This document shows positions 1 through 9,252 of a DNA stretch of 64,000 nt, piece after piece (position 1 is the stretch's first letter; each line of letters opens with the position of its first letter). This stretch comes from Allohoeflea poritis (lineage in GTDB: Bacteria; Pseudomonadota; Alphaproteobacteria; Rhizobiales; Rhizobiaceae). Under the pieces are notes generated by a model, which saw only the letters and a program-made list of their open reading frames with translations, was not told where the DNA came from and ran no database searches. The stretch lies in NCBI RefSeq assembly GCF_027889715.1, contig NZ_JAPJZH010000001.1, positions 1 through 64,000 on the forward strand, given 5' to 3'. Made by a program: the position numbers and the translations under genes.

Positions 1-141
1 CTGTGACTGGCCTTCGGAATTGTTGGAATCGACAATGATATCGGCTCTGGCACCACTACCGGGAGAACGTATGAGCGCGATGCTCAGAACCAGTGCAAAG
101 ATGAGATTGCCAAAATTCGTTGTCGCGCGATTCGAATTCAT
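1..141 (-). CDS. N-terminal fragment of a secreted protein, cut by window edge
   Basis: Reading the minus strand from an ATG at 141-139 gives 47 open codons running off the left edge. The fragment starts MNSNRATTNFGN, followed by a hydrophobic segment (about residues 12-24) and a small-residue site resembling signal peptidase I cleavage (GARA before DIIV), so the product is probably exported. An AAAGG-like ribosome binding site lies about 8 bases upstream. The family cannot be recognised from 47 residues. It lies downstream of, and in the same direction as, the cytochrome/beta-helix pair but is separated from it by about 400 bases and a hairpin, so it is probably transcribed separately. Confidence 0.45.
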   Translation of the reverse strand, partial: MNSNRATTNFGNLIFALVLSIALIRSPGSGARADIIVDSNNSEGQSQ

Positions 142-544
142 CGGACGCACCTTTGTGTGAAATATTCGGGTCAAAAACAATTTTTCTGGGTTGTATTTTT
201 AATTTTATGCAATCAAATATTGTGCAATTATTGGTTAATCAAACCTTACGAGCCATACCCTATAGTTGCGCATGGGCTGCGTAAGCCAAATAGAAGTACG
301 TGCGAACAATGCGGAATCGGTTCTATTGCCTGCGGAGCGTTTCGGCGTTTGTTTGGTTGGACAAGCTGGCGTTGTGTCGGAGCTTGCCAAAGACCTCAAG
401 TCGGCCTCGCGGTGCGGGGGCCTCAAGTCTTCCGAAAGTCGTTTCGTTGCGATTGAGGCCGGGCTGAAAGGATCTGCAAAAGAAGGAATCGGTGCCGTAT
501 CGCAAGGCGGATATCCCGGCCCGAATGACGACGGGCCAATATCT
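142..544. other. Gene-less stretch between the partial secreted gene and the cytochrome gene
   Basis: About 400 bases in which the open frames have no recognisable family. The part near 175-245 is clearly AT-richer than its surroundings and would suit a promoter for the minus-strand gene starting at 141. I see no convincing -35/-10 pair and no RNA gene. The only clear structure is the hairpin at 510-543. Confidence 0.4.
510..543 (-). terminator. Hairpin downstream of the cytochrome gene
   Basis: GGCCCG at 518-523 pairs with CGGGCC at 532-537 across an 8-base loop. GATAT at 510-514 pairs with ATATC at 539-543 after a small internal loop. It starts directly after the stop codon of the minus-strand cytochrome gene. 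There is no T-run, so it may be a weak terminator or an mRNA end-protecting hairpin. Confidence 0.35.
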
Positions 545-1597
545 CTAATTCAGGCCGTTGATCCATTCTGCCAGCATTTCAACCGCTTCTTCGTGAACCA
601 GCGAACGGCCGAGTTCCGGCATCATGATGGCCGGGTCGCTGCTGCGCATGCGGTATAGCAGGATCGAGCGTTCCGCATTGCCGGGCTCGATATCGAAGTC
701 AAGGCCGCCCGATCCGCGTCCGGCGGCAACCGGGCGCTTGCGGTAGCCCCAGGCGGTCCTGTCTTCCTCCCAGGCCGTGAGAAACAGCCCGGAATTGCTT
801 GCGGGCCCTTCCTTGCGGTGGCAGTGGGCGCAATTCACGTCCAGATAGCTGCGTGCGCGCTCATCGATCGGTTCGTTGCGGTCACTCCAATCCGTGGCGC
901 GCTGCAGTTCGCTCGCGTCCGGCGCGTTCTTCAGCAGTTCGAGGTCGGACCACATCTTGATCTGGTTCTTGACCGCGCCGCCATAATCATAGTCACGATT
1001 GAGGTTACGCGCGTTGGGGCCGACCGGCGTGATTTCGCCGTTCAGCGCATGGCAGCCCTTGCACTGATTCGCGTTGGGCACCGCGTAGTCGATATCCAGC
1101 TGTGATCCGTCCGCGCGCGCGAATGAAATGGACATGCGTTTACCGGCGATTTTCAGCCGTGCATCCGTCATCTCCTCGTTCCAGACATAGGGCCAAGCCT
1201 TCCAGCCATTTTCCTGCCGGATCAGAAGCCGCGTCTCGATCAATCGGATTTGTTCATCCGGCCGGTCAAGATGGGAAGGATAGGCAAAGGTTTTGATGAG
1301 TACGGTTCCGACCGGAAATTCAAAGACCTCGCGTTGGCTGTATCGAGCGCTCTTTCCGCCGGGTACGTAAACGAAACGGAGTTTGGACGCGTAGTCGGTG
1401 AAAAGCGGCGTTACCAGGTCGTAGGGCAGAACGCCGACATTCGGGACCTGGTTTCGGAGGTCGATAAACAATCCGTATTCGGAAAGCATGCGGGCCGGCT
1501 TTGAGGCCATCAATGCGGCGTCGTCGACCGTGTCGGCCCAGGCATGGGACAAGGCTGTCAGCCAAAGCGCAGTTGCCAGCAAGGCGCGGACGATCAT
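545..1597 (-). CDS. SO2930-family diheme c-type cytochrome
   Basis: A 350-residue exported protein. Residues 1-21 form a signal peptide ending ALSHAWA, so it should be periplasmic, where heme is attached. Two heme-binding motifs are visible: CKGCH at about 179-183 and CAHCH at about 256-260. Met-rich residues near the C-terminus (MMPELGR) could supply an axial ligand. Size and motif layout match the SO2930/HNE_0200 family of diheme cytochromes, whose substrate is unknown. These are nearly always encoded beside a two-copy parallel beta-helix protein, and that is the case here: the beta-helix gene lies 30 bases upstream in the same direction. The pair probably forms an operon and a joint periplasmic redox unit. 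The family assignment is firm, the biochemical role is not. Confidence 0.85.
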   Translation of the reverse strand: MIVRALLATALWLTALSHAWADTVDDAALMASKPARMLSEYGLFIDLRNQVPNVGVLPYDLVTPLFTDYASKLRFVYVPGGKSARYSQREVFEFPVGTVLIKTFAYPSHLDRPDEQIRLIETRLLIRQENGWKAWPYVWNEEMTDARLKIAGKRMSISFARADGSQLDIDYAVPNANQCKGCHALNGEITPVGPNARNLNRDYDYGGAVKNQIKMWSDLELLKNAPDASELQRATDWSDRNEPIDERARSYLDVNCAHCHRKEGPASNSGLFLTAWEEDRTAWGYRKRPVAAGRGSGGLDFDIEPGNAERSILLYRMRSSDPAIMMPELGRSLVHEEAVEMLAEWINGLN

Positions 1598-1627
1598 GTC
1601 AAGTTCCGGGCGGTCACTTGTTGCGGG

Positions 1628-2866
1628 CTATTGTCCCTGCAATTGAGGCAGAGCCACTTCCTTCGGTTCGGGCAGTGCCCCGGCATAATCGGCAATGTCA
1701 CGATCCGGGGATGTTGACCATGGATAGAGCGTGTTCTGGATCATCAGGAGATTGGCGAATGTGGTGCCGTCCGTCTCGTTGATATAGATACGGTCTTCCG
1801 CGGCGGTCCAGCTCAGCCACTCAGTGAGCGGCACAACACCGTCCCAGACGATGTCTGGCACCGGTTTTCCGGTAACGTCGGATATGATCTTTCCGACTTC
1901 ACCGTCCGGTTCGGCTCCGCCCTCTCCATAGGTATTGTCACGTACCAGGACGCCCCTTGGATGCGGGACATAGTTGTCGTCGTCAAACTCGTTAGGATAA
2001 GTTGCGATGAGGACATGCACCGTGCCGTTGTTCTTCAGAACATTGTCGAAGACGTGCACATTCCTGTTGGCCATCACCATGATGCCGGTTCCCTTGGCGA
2101 CCATGCCGACAATATTGCCCTCCGGTGCGAAGTTCGGCGTGTCGTTGTCGATCACACGGTTCTTGAACACCCTGACGGAATGACCACCCATGACGGGCAG
2201 GTTGGGAAGGTCGAAAACCAGGATGCCGCCGGTGTTGCGGGTTACGGTGTTGCCGTAGACATCGGCAAATTTGCTGTTCTCGATCTCGATACCGGCAACA
2301 TTGTACTCGGCGGTCGAATTGCGCACGACAATGTTCTCCGACTGGCCGACATAGATGCCCGCATCCGAGGCACCTCGCACGACAGAATCTTCGACAAGAA
2401 CGTTTTTCGATTCAACGGGATAAATGCCGTAGGCACCGTTTTTCTCGTTCGGGCCGCCGGTCCACTCAACGCGGATCCGGCGGTAGCTTATCTGATCGGC
2501 ACCTTTCGACTTTATGCCGTCACCCCTGGCATTCAAAACGGCAAAGTCTTCAAGCGTTATGTTGTCAGATGTGATCAGAAAGCCTTCGCCCCCGGCCTTT
2601 TGATCCCCGAACGAGAGGACGGTCCTGCCCATTCCGGCACCCCGGACGGTAACATCCGGGACGTCGAGTGAGAGGCCGTCCGAAAGGTTGAACGTGCCCT
2701 CGGCCAAGCTGATCGTGCTGCCGGGTTCGGCAGTGATCAGCGCTTCCTGGAGCTCCTCCGCCGCATTCGGTCCAGGGACGACGTGAATGTCGTCTGTTGC
2801 GATTGCGGCGGTGGTGAGGACAAATAGGAGCGGCAAAGTGCTGAAAACGCAAAATTTGCAGCTCAC
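1628..2866 (-). CDS. Parallel beta-helix repeat protein (SO2929-type partner of the diheme cytochrome)
   Basis: A 412-residue protein with a signal peptide (hydrophobic residues about 8-22, cleavage near AAIA), so periplasmic or surface-exposed. From about residue 40 to 320 it carries a right-handed beta-helix pattern of Asn/Val/Gly-rich turns such as NITLEDF, NVLVEDS, NIVVRNST and GIEIENSK, typical of NosD/pectate-lyase-like repeat proteins. Proteins of this size beside an SO2930-type cytochrome are a conserved pair. No catalytic residues of a pectinase are evident, so carbohydrate binding or redox-partner scaffolding is as likely as lyase activity. It starts 135 bases from a divergent TetR gene, the likely regulator. 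Confidence 0.8.
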   Translation of the reverse strand: MSCKFCVFSTLPLLFVLTTAAIATDDIHVVPGPNAAEELQEALITAEPGSTISLAEGTFNLSDGLSLDVPDVTVRGAGMGRTVLSFGDQKAGGEGFLITSDNITLEDFAVLNARGDGIKSKGADQISYRRIRVEWTGGPNEKNGAYGIYPVESKNVLVEDSVVRGASDAGIYVGQSENIVVRNSTAEYNVAGIEIENSKFADVYGNTVTRNTGGILVFDLPNLPVMGGHSVRVFKNRVIDNDTPNFAPEGNIVGMVAKGTGIMVMANRNVHVFDNVLKNNGTVHVLIATYPNEFDDDNYVPHPRGVLVRDNTYGEGGAEPDGEVGKIISDVTGKPVPDIVWDGVVPLTEWLSWTAAEDRIYINETDGTTFANLLMIQNTLYPWSTSPDRDIADYAGALPEPKEVALPQLQGQ

Positions 2867-2889
2867 TATCTGCTCCTCCCCAGGAAACT

Positions 2890-2909
2890 ATGGTGTAAGG
2901 TCGTACCAT
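2890..2909. promoter_or_regulatory. Candidate operator between the beta-helix gene and the TetR gene
   Basis: The inverted repeat ATGGT (2890-2894) ... ACCAT (2905-2909) sits 24 bases upstream of the beta-helix gene start. On the minus strand a TTGCCA element lies 17 bases before TACGAC, and that -10-like element is inside the repeat, as expected for a repressor site. The intergenic region also has TGAGAAT twice (2935-2941 and 2953-2959). The arms are short, so this is only a candidate site for the adjacent TetR protein. Confidence 0.3.
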
Positions 2910-3001
2910 GAGATTCAGCGATTGGCAATAAACATGAGAATTGTTCACATTTTGAGAATATCGTTTTTCAGGCCCGCCGGAGAGGCGGGGATCGTTTGGC
3001 G

Positions 3002-3685
3002 ATGATGACGGAAACACGGCGCAAGCCGCGCCAGAAACGCGCCAAGGAAAAGGTCGACAGGATCCTCGATACGGTCGAGGAGCTCGTGACCGAATTGCGC
3101 ATCGAGGATCTCACTACGACACAGATTGCCGAGCGTACGGGCCTGGCTGTCGGCACGATCTACCAGTATTTCGGAAACCGCACGGAATTGCTTATCGCCG
3201 CCGAGGTCAGAATGTTCGAGCGCCTGGCGGCCAAACTGGCCGGTGAATTCTTCAAGGTTATGTCGGAACCCGCGGACGACCCCATCGCGGAGATCATCGG
3301 AATATACATCGAAAGCGCCAAAGCCCAGCCGGGCTATATCCAGCTGCTGCGATTCTCCGTCGTGAACAAGCCGCCGGGTGTAAACGAGGCAACCGTCGAC
3401 GAGTTCACCGGGGACATGGTCAGTGCATTCATCCGGCAGCAGATTCCCGATATCAGCGATTCGCAGATCGAGGTCACGCGCAAGACCGTGATCAACATTC
3501 TCAGCGTTCTTTGCGATCTGGTTCTGTTGACCAAGGACCCTGATATTCAGGCGCGAATTCAGGCCGAACTGGTCGCCCACTGCAAATTTGCGCTCTACCG
3601 CGCTGCTAATCCGGATATGGAATGTCCGTTTGCGGAAAGCCTCAGGCTCGCTCAGCTCTCAGACGGAGAAGCGGCAGGCTCCTGA
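3002..3685 (+). CDS. TetR/AcrR family transcriptional regulator
   Basis: A one-domain repressor of about 227 residues. The N-terminal helix-turn-helix is clear (LTTTQIAERTGLAVGTIYQY, roughly residues 36-55), preceded by a basic arm (KPRQKRAKEK). The remaining 160 residues are the variable ligand-binding and dimer domain with no recognisable ligand. ATG codons at 3002 and 3005 and a TTG at 2996 all fit the frame; a GAGGCGGGG stretch upstream suits either, and 3002 is used here. It is divergent from the beta-helix/cytochrome pair, which makes that pair its most likely target besides itself. It ends 8 bases from the convergent KorB gene. Confidence 0.9.
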   Translation: MMTETRRKPRQKRAKEKVDRILDTVEELVTELRIEDLTTTQIAERTGLAVGTIYQYFGNRTELLIAAEVRMFERLAAKLAGEFFKVMSEPADDPIAEIIGIYIESAKAQPGYIQLLRFSVVNKPPGVNEATVDEFTGDMVSAFIRQQIPDISDSQIEVTRKTVINILSVLCDLVLLTKDPDIQARIQAELVAHCKFALYRAANPDMECPFAESLRLAQLSDGEAAGS

Positions 3686-3693
3686 GCTTCGGC

Positions 3694-4713
3694 TTATTGT
3701 TCTTTGCCGGCCACTTTCCAACTGAACCCGGCGCGCATGGCGTCCATCAATGACCGCGCATTGCCATCGCTGCCGGACTGATCAGCGGCGGCCGCATAGA
3801 CCGGGCCCGGATTGTCGTAAAGCACGCCGGTTGCCATGGGGAATTCCGGATTGTTCATGCGGGCGAGGGCCGTTGCCAGATTGTAGTTGGCGGGATCGTG
3901 CACAAGGACATCCGCTTCCGAATCGCTGCCCAGCTCCGCCGTGCGCAGACCAAGCGCGGCGGCATCGAAAACCAGACCACGGCTGTCGTCGGCTCCGTAG
4001 ACAAGCGGCTTGCCGGGTTCGACCTGCAACTGATGTTCGGCGACATTGGACTTGGCGGTGAAGCCGTCGAAAACGTCCTCGTTGAAAACGATGCAATTCT
4101 GGAAGATCTCGACGAATGCCGCACCTTCGTGATGGTAGGCGGCCTTGAGCACTTCGGTGAGTTGCCCGATTTGGGTGTCCACGCCACGGGCCACGAAACG
4201 TGCGCCGCAGCCCAGCGCGAAACTCGCCGGATCGACGGGATTGTCGATGCTGCCGCCGGGTGAGGAGGGGGAGCGTGTCGCCAGGTGCGATGTCGGCGAA
4301 TACTGGCCTTTCGTCAGGCCATAGGTCTCGTTGTTGAAGAGCAGGATCTGGCAATTGAGATTGCGTCGCAGGATATGCAGGAGATGATTGCCGCCGATGG
4401 AAAGGCCGTCTCCGTCGCCGGTGATGATCCAGACATCGAGATCGGGATTTGCCAGCAGCATGCCGGTCGCAACCGCCGGCGCGCGCCCATGGATGGTGTG
4501 AAAACCGTAGGTGTCGATATAGTAGGGAAACCGCGAGGAGCAGCCGATCCCGGACACGAAGACGGTGTTTTCGCGGCGGGCGCCGACCTCGGCAAGCACG
4601 GTACGCACCGCTTTCAGGATCGCGTAGTCACCGCAGCCCGGACACCAGCGCACCTCCTGGTCGGTGGCGAAATCGGCGGCGGTCAGTTTCGCTTGTGTCA
4701 CCTGTTCATTCAT
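3694..4713 (-). CDS. korB: 2-oxoacid:acceptor oxidoreductase, beta subunit
   Basis: A 339-residue thiamine-diphosphate-binding subunit. The CPGCGDY motif at about residues 24-30 is the family's N-terminal cysteine motif. GDGDGLSIGGNH (about 98-109) and the following NNETYGLTKGQ form the TPP/Mg site. With the alpha subunit it oxidatively decarboxylates a 2-oxoacid (2-oxoglutarate is most common for this two-subunit type) to an acyl-CoA, passing electrons to ferredoxin or a similar acceptor. The start ATG overlaps the end of the alpha gene by 8 bases, so the two are translationally coupled. No ferredoxin gene is adjacent. Substrate (2-oxoglutarate versus pyruvate or branched-chain) cannot be decided by eye. 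Confidence 0.9.
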   Translation of the reverse strand: MNEQVTQAKLTAADFATDQEVRWCPGCGDYAILKAVRTVLAEVGARRENTVFVSGIGCSSRFPYYIDTYGFHTIHGRAPAVATGMLLANPDLDVWIITGDGDGLSIGGNHLLHILRRNLNCQILLFNNETYGLTKGQYSPTSHLATRSPSSPGGSIDNPVDPASFALGCGARFVARGVDTQIGQLTEVLKAAYHHEGAAFVEIFQNCIVFNEDVFDGFTAKSNVAEHQLQVEPGKPLVYGADDSRGLVFDAAALGLRTAELGSDSEADVLVHDPANYNLATALARMNNPEFPMATGVLYDNPGPVYAAAADQSGSDGNARSLMDAMRAGFSWKVAGKEQ

Positions 4714-6565
4714 CGCTCGACTCCAAACGGGACAGCACGGCTTCCTCTATCTCCGATACCTGGAATGGCCTGCCCGTCATCTTGCTCAGTGATTCGACAT
4801 TGCCGAACCCCTCCGAGCGAAGTAGCCCGGCGAGTTGGCCCGTGTTCATTTCAGGAACCAGGACGTAGCTGAAGGCGGCCAGCAATTCGTCCTGATTCGG
4901 CGCAAAAGGTCTCAGATGCCGCAAGTGGATATGGGACACGCGGTAGTTCCGGGCGCGCAGATTGTTCACGGCTCTGGAGATCGGGCCGTAGGTGGACCCC
5001 CAGCCGACGATTGCGAGATCGCCCTCTGGCGGTCCTTGATCCGGCTCCAGCGGCGGGATCGTTTTGGCGATCCCGGCGATCTTGCCGGACCGGACATCCG
5101 TCATCTTCTGGTGGTTCTCCGGCTCGTAGGAAATGTGCCCTGTCGCATAATCCTTTTCGATGCCGCCGATACGGTGTTCGCAGCCCGGCGTTCCCGGTAT
5201 CGCCCAGCTTCGCGCCAGTGTTTCCGGATCGCGTTCGAAGGGATTGAAACTTTCCGCATCCGTGTGGTTGGCGACGTTTATCCGGGGCAACGCGTCAATA
5301 TCCGGCAATATCCAGGGGCTCGACGAATTGGCGACAAAGCCGTCGGACAACAGGATGACCGGTGTCATGTAGGTCAGGGCGATGCGGGCTGCCTCGATCG
5401 CCATTTCGAAGCACTCGGCGGGCGAGCCGGCGGCAAGGACGGCAAGCGGACTTTCTCCATGACGGCCGTAAAGCGCCTGGTTGAGATCGGACTGTTCGGT
5501 CTTTGTCGGCATGCCGGTCGACGGGCCGGCACGCTGGGTGTTGACGATGATCAGCGGCAACTCCGCCGATACGGCAAGACTCATGGCCTCCTGCTTCAGG
5601 GCAATGCCGGGTCCGGAACTCGAAGTCACGCCCAGGCCGCCCGTGAAGGATGCGCCTATCGCCGCGCAGGTGGCCGCGATCTCGTCCTCTGCCTGAAAGG
5701 TGGTGACACCGGTGTCGGAAAGCCTGGCCAGCGTGTGCAGAAGGGGCGAGGCCGGCGTGATCGGATAGGAAGAGAAGACGAGCTTGCGGTTCGCCAGTTC
5801 GGCGGCTGTGGCAAGCCCCCAGGCGAGCGCCTCATAGCCGGTGACGAAACTGTATATGCCGGGCGCCGGCTCGATGCGGGCGACTTCCTGCGCCGTCGCC
5901 TCGACCGTTTCGCCATAGGCGTGGCCGGCGTTGAGCGCCGCGATGTTGGCCTTGGCGACATCCGGATTGCCGGCGAATTTGCGGTTCAGCCACGCGATGG
6001 TGGGCTGGCGGTCACGCCCGTACATCCAGTAGACGAGGCCAAGAGCCCAGAAATTCTTGCAGCGTAGCGACGCCTTCCTGTTGAGGCTGAGATCGGCGAC
6101 ACTTTCAAGTGTCAGTTTCGATATGTCCGGGGCCATGACCCGGTAGCCATCCAGCGTGCCGTCTTCGAGCGGGGAGGCCTTGTAGCCTGCTTTTTCCAGA
6201 TTGCGCTCGGAGAACGTGCCGGCGTCGACAAGGACGGTTCCGCCCTTTTTCAGGATATCGAGATTGGTGGTGAGTGCGGCGGGGTTGAGGGCGACGAGCA
6301 TGTCGGCCTCGTCGCCGATCGTCTTGATGGGCCGGCCGCCGAAATGCACCTGGTAGGCGGAAACCCCATAGGTCGTTCCGACCGGCGCCCGCACTTCCGA
6401 CGGATATTCAGGGAATGTGCCGAGATCGTTCTCGGACATGGCGCTGGCAAGGCCGAGCTGTGAGCCGATCACCTGAATGCCGTCGCCGGAATCGCCGGCA
6501 AAGCGAACCACGACAGTCTCGACGGTATTCCCTTCGGGGGATGCGGAGCCTTCAGCAATGTTCAT
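4706..6565 (-). CDS. korA: 2-oxoacid:acceptor oxidoreductase, fused gamma-alpha subunit
   Basis: A 619-residue subunit. The N-terminal third is the gamma domain (VRFAGDSGDGIQVIG near residue 20, binding CoA in this family). The rest is the alpha pyrimidine-binding and transketolase-C-like region, with YPITPASPLLH (about 270), SSSGPGIALKQEA (about 315) and TQRAGPSTGMPTKTEQSDL (about 340). The gamma-alpha fusion and length match KorA of two-subunit 2-oxoglutarate:ferredoxin oxidoreductases. It is first in the korA-korB operon and divergent from the VOC gene, with about 210 bases between for promoters. Having this enzyme beside PDH and BCKDH gives the cell a ferredoxin-linked route for 2-oxoacids. 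Confidence 0.9.
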   Translation of the reverse strand: MNIAEGSASPEGNTVETVVVRFAGDSGDGIQVIGSQLGLASAMSENDLGTFPEYPSEVRAPVGTTYGVSAYQVHFGGRPIKTIGDEADMLVALNPAALTTNLDILKKGGTVLVDAGTFSERNLEKAGYKASPLEDGTLDGYRVMAPDISKLTLESVADLSLNRKASLRCKNFWALGLVYWMYGRDRQPTIAWLNRKFAGNPDVAKANIAALNAGHAYGETVEATAQEVARIEPAPGIYSFVTGYEALAWGLATAAELANRKLVFSSYPITPASPLLHTLARLSDTGVTTFQAEDEIAATCAAIGASFTGGLGVTSSSGPGIALKQEAMSLAVSAELPLIIVNTQRAGPSTGMPTKTEQSDLNQALYGRHGESPLAVLAAGSPAECFEMAIEAARIALTYMTPVILLSDGFVANSSSPWILPDIDALPRINVANHTDAESFNPFERDPETLARSWAIPGTPGCEHRIGGIEKDYATGHISYEPENHQKMTDVRSGKIAGIAKTIPPLEPDQGPPEGDLAIVGWGSTYGPISRAVNNLRARNYRVSHIHLRHLRPFAPNQDELLAAFSYVLVPEMNTGQLAGLLRSEGFGNVESLSKMTGRPFQVSEIEEAVLSRLESSDE

Positions 6566-6775
6566 GCGTGGATCGATGTCCTGCGTTCTTCCGGAGCATT
6601 ATTGCGGCCCCATGGCTGTTTATAGCGCAGTGACTTGCCAATGAGTATTGCCTTTTGGACGCATCCGGCTACAGCGCATCTTTTGCGGTTTCCGGACTTC
6701 CGGTCGAATAGCGATTTCACTCCGCACCGCAATTGGATAAGTTGCGCCGGCAATCATTGCATATGGGAGACCCAG

Positions 6776-7660
6776 GTGGACAAACCGCGTTCCGTCGATC
6801 ACCTCGTATTGCCGACCGCCGATCTTGAAGCGGCCAGAACCCGTCTCGCACTGCTGGGCTTCACTGTCGCGCCGGAGGCGCGGCACCCGTTCGGCACGGC
6901 CAATGCCTGTGTGTTTTTCGCCGACGGTACCTATCTGGAGCCGCTCAGCGTCGCTCAGCGGGAACTTTGCGAGCATGCGGCGATCGACGGCAATGTGTTT
7001 GTCATGCGCGATCAGGCTTACCGGTTCCGCCGGGGAGAGGAGGGCTTCTCGGCGCTTGTGATGGGCACGGACAAGGCCGAGGAGGACAGGCGGCAATTTC
7101 TCAAGGCGGGCATCAGCGCCGGTCTGAACCTGGAATTTTCACGCCCCTTCGAGACGCCGGACGGCGCACGTTCCATGGCAGGTTTCGAACTGGCCTTCGC
7201 CGCCGACCTGCGGGCGCCGGACGTCTTCTTCTTCACCTGTGAGCGGAAAAATGCGCCTGATGTGGATCGCAGCGTATTGGAGACACATGAAAACGGCGTC
7301 ACGGGTATCCGCCAGGTGGTGCTTTCGGAACAGAATCCGAGTGATTTTCAGTACCTGCTCCAACAGGTGGTCGGCCAGCGGGAAGTCAACGCGCACTCTT
7401 TCGGGGTCGATCTGGCCGCCGCCAACGCCGATGTCGTGGCGCTGAATTCGGCAGGTCTCAAGGGCTTTTTCGGTGTTGCGGGTGGCACCCATGCGCGCGG
7501 ATTGCGGCTGCGTGGCATTGTGTTTGCAACTGCCGATCTCGATGCGATGGAACAGAGGCTGAAAGACCGGGAGATCGCCTACGCGTTCATTGCGGGTCGG
7601 CTGGTTGTTGCCGAGGCAGCAGGGCAGGGTGCTTTCTTCGCCTTCGAACAGGGCAGTTGA
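6776..7660 (+). CDS. VOC-superfamily (glyoxalase-like) protein
   Basis: About 294 residues. RSVDHLVLPTADLEAARTRLALLGF at the N-terminus is the classic first beta-alpha unit of a vicinal-oxygen-chelate domain. A second, weaker repeat begins near ENGVTGIRQVVL (about residue 180), so the protein has the two-module layout of glyoxalase_3-like proteins. Metal ligands and substrate are not identifiable. The GTG at 6776 is preferred because GGGAGA lies 5 bases upstream and the family begins right at this point. An in-frame ATG at 6635 would add 47 residues unlike the family. It is divergent from korA and about 100 bases before enolase. Confidence 0.75.
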   Translation: MDKPRSVDHLVLPTADLEAARTRLALLGFTVAPEARHPFGTANACVFFADGTYLEPLSVAQRELCEHAAIDGNVFVMRDQAYRFRRGEEGFSALVMGTDKAEEDRRQFLKAGISAGLNLEFSRPFETPDGARSMAGFELAFAADLRAPDVFFFTCERKNAPDVDRSVLETHENGVTGIRQVVLSEQNPSDFQYLLQQVVGQREVNAHSFGVDLAAANADVVALNSAGLKGFFGVAGGTHARGLRLRGIVFATADLDAMEQRLKDREIAYAFIAGRLVVAEAAGQGAFFAFEQGS

Positions 7661-7719
7661 CGGCCGTAACAGCGCGGTAAAACACGTTCCGACGTTGCGT
7701 TTTTCGCGTGGTTGCATAA

Positions 7720-9039
<1,320 letters not shown>

Positions 9040-9068
9040 AGCCACGGAAAGCGCTCGGCGATCGTTGG

Positions 9069-9099
9069 CGGCCTTCCTTTCGGGAGGCCGTTTTCATTT
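9069..9099 (+). terminator. Rho-independent terminator of eno
   Basis: CGGCCTTCC (9069-9077) pairs with GGGAGGCCG (9082-9090), with one G-T wobble and a TTTC loop, followed by TTTTCATTT. It stands 30 bases after the eno stop codon and separates eno from the membrane-protein gene. Confidence 0.85.
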
Positions 9100-9141
9100 A
9101 GGCCCCTGTTGAATACTGTCAGGGGGCAAAAGGTCGCACCA

Positions 9142-9173
9142 TTATATTAGAATCTAACAATATGCTAATATAA
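9142..9173. promoter_or_regulatory. AT-rich palindrome upstream of the membrane protein gene
   Basis: TTATATTAG (9142-9150) is repeated in exact inverted form as CTAATATAA (9165-9173). The 5' arm also overlaps a near-palindrome TTAGAATCTAA (9148-9158). The position, 80 bases before the chosen start at 9253 and just after the eno terminator, fits an operator over a promoter. The AT-rich dyad resembles sites bound by small winged-helix repressors (ArsR/MarR type), but no such regulator gene is next to it. Confidence 0.5.
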
Positions 9174-9252
9174 AGGTTATATACGGATGGTATCCCATGC
9201 TCCGCCGGCGATACGGTCGGGGCGCTCCGAAGCTCTCATCATGGAGTCCGCC

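Noticed and set aside
157-658. Overlapping plus-strand open frames at the left end
   Set aside because: They have no family resemblance and partly run antisense through the cytochrome gene, whose heme motifs are certain.
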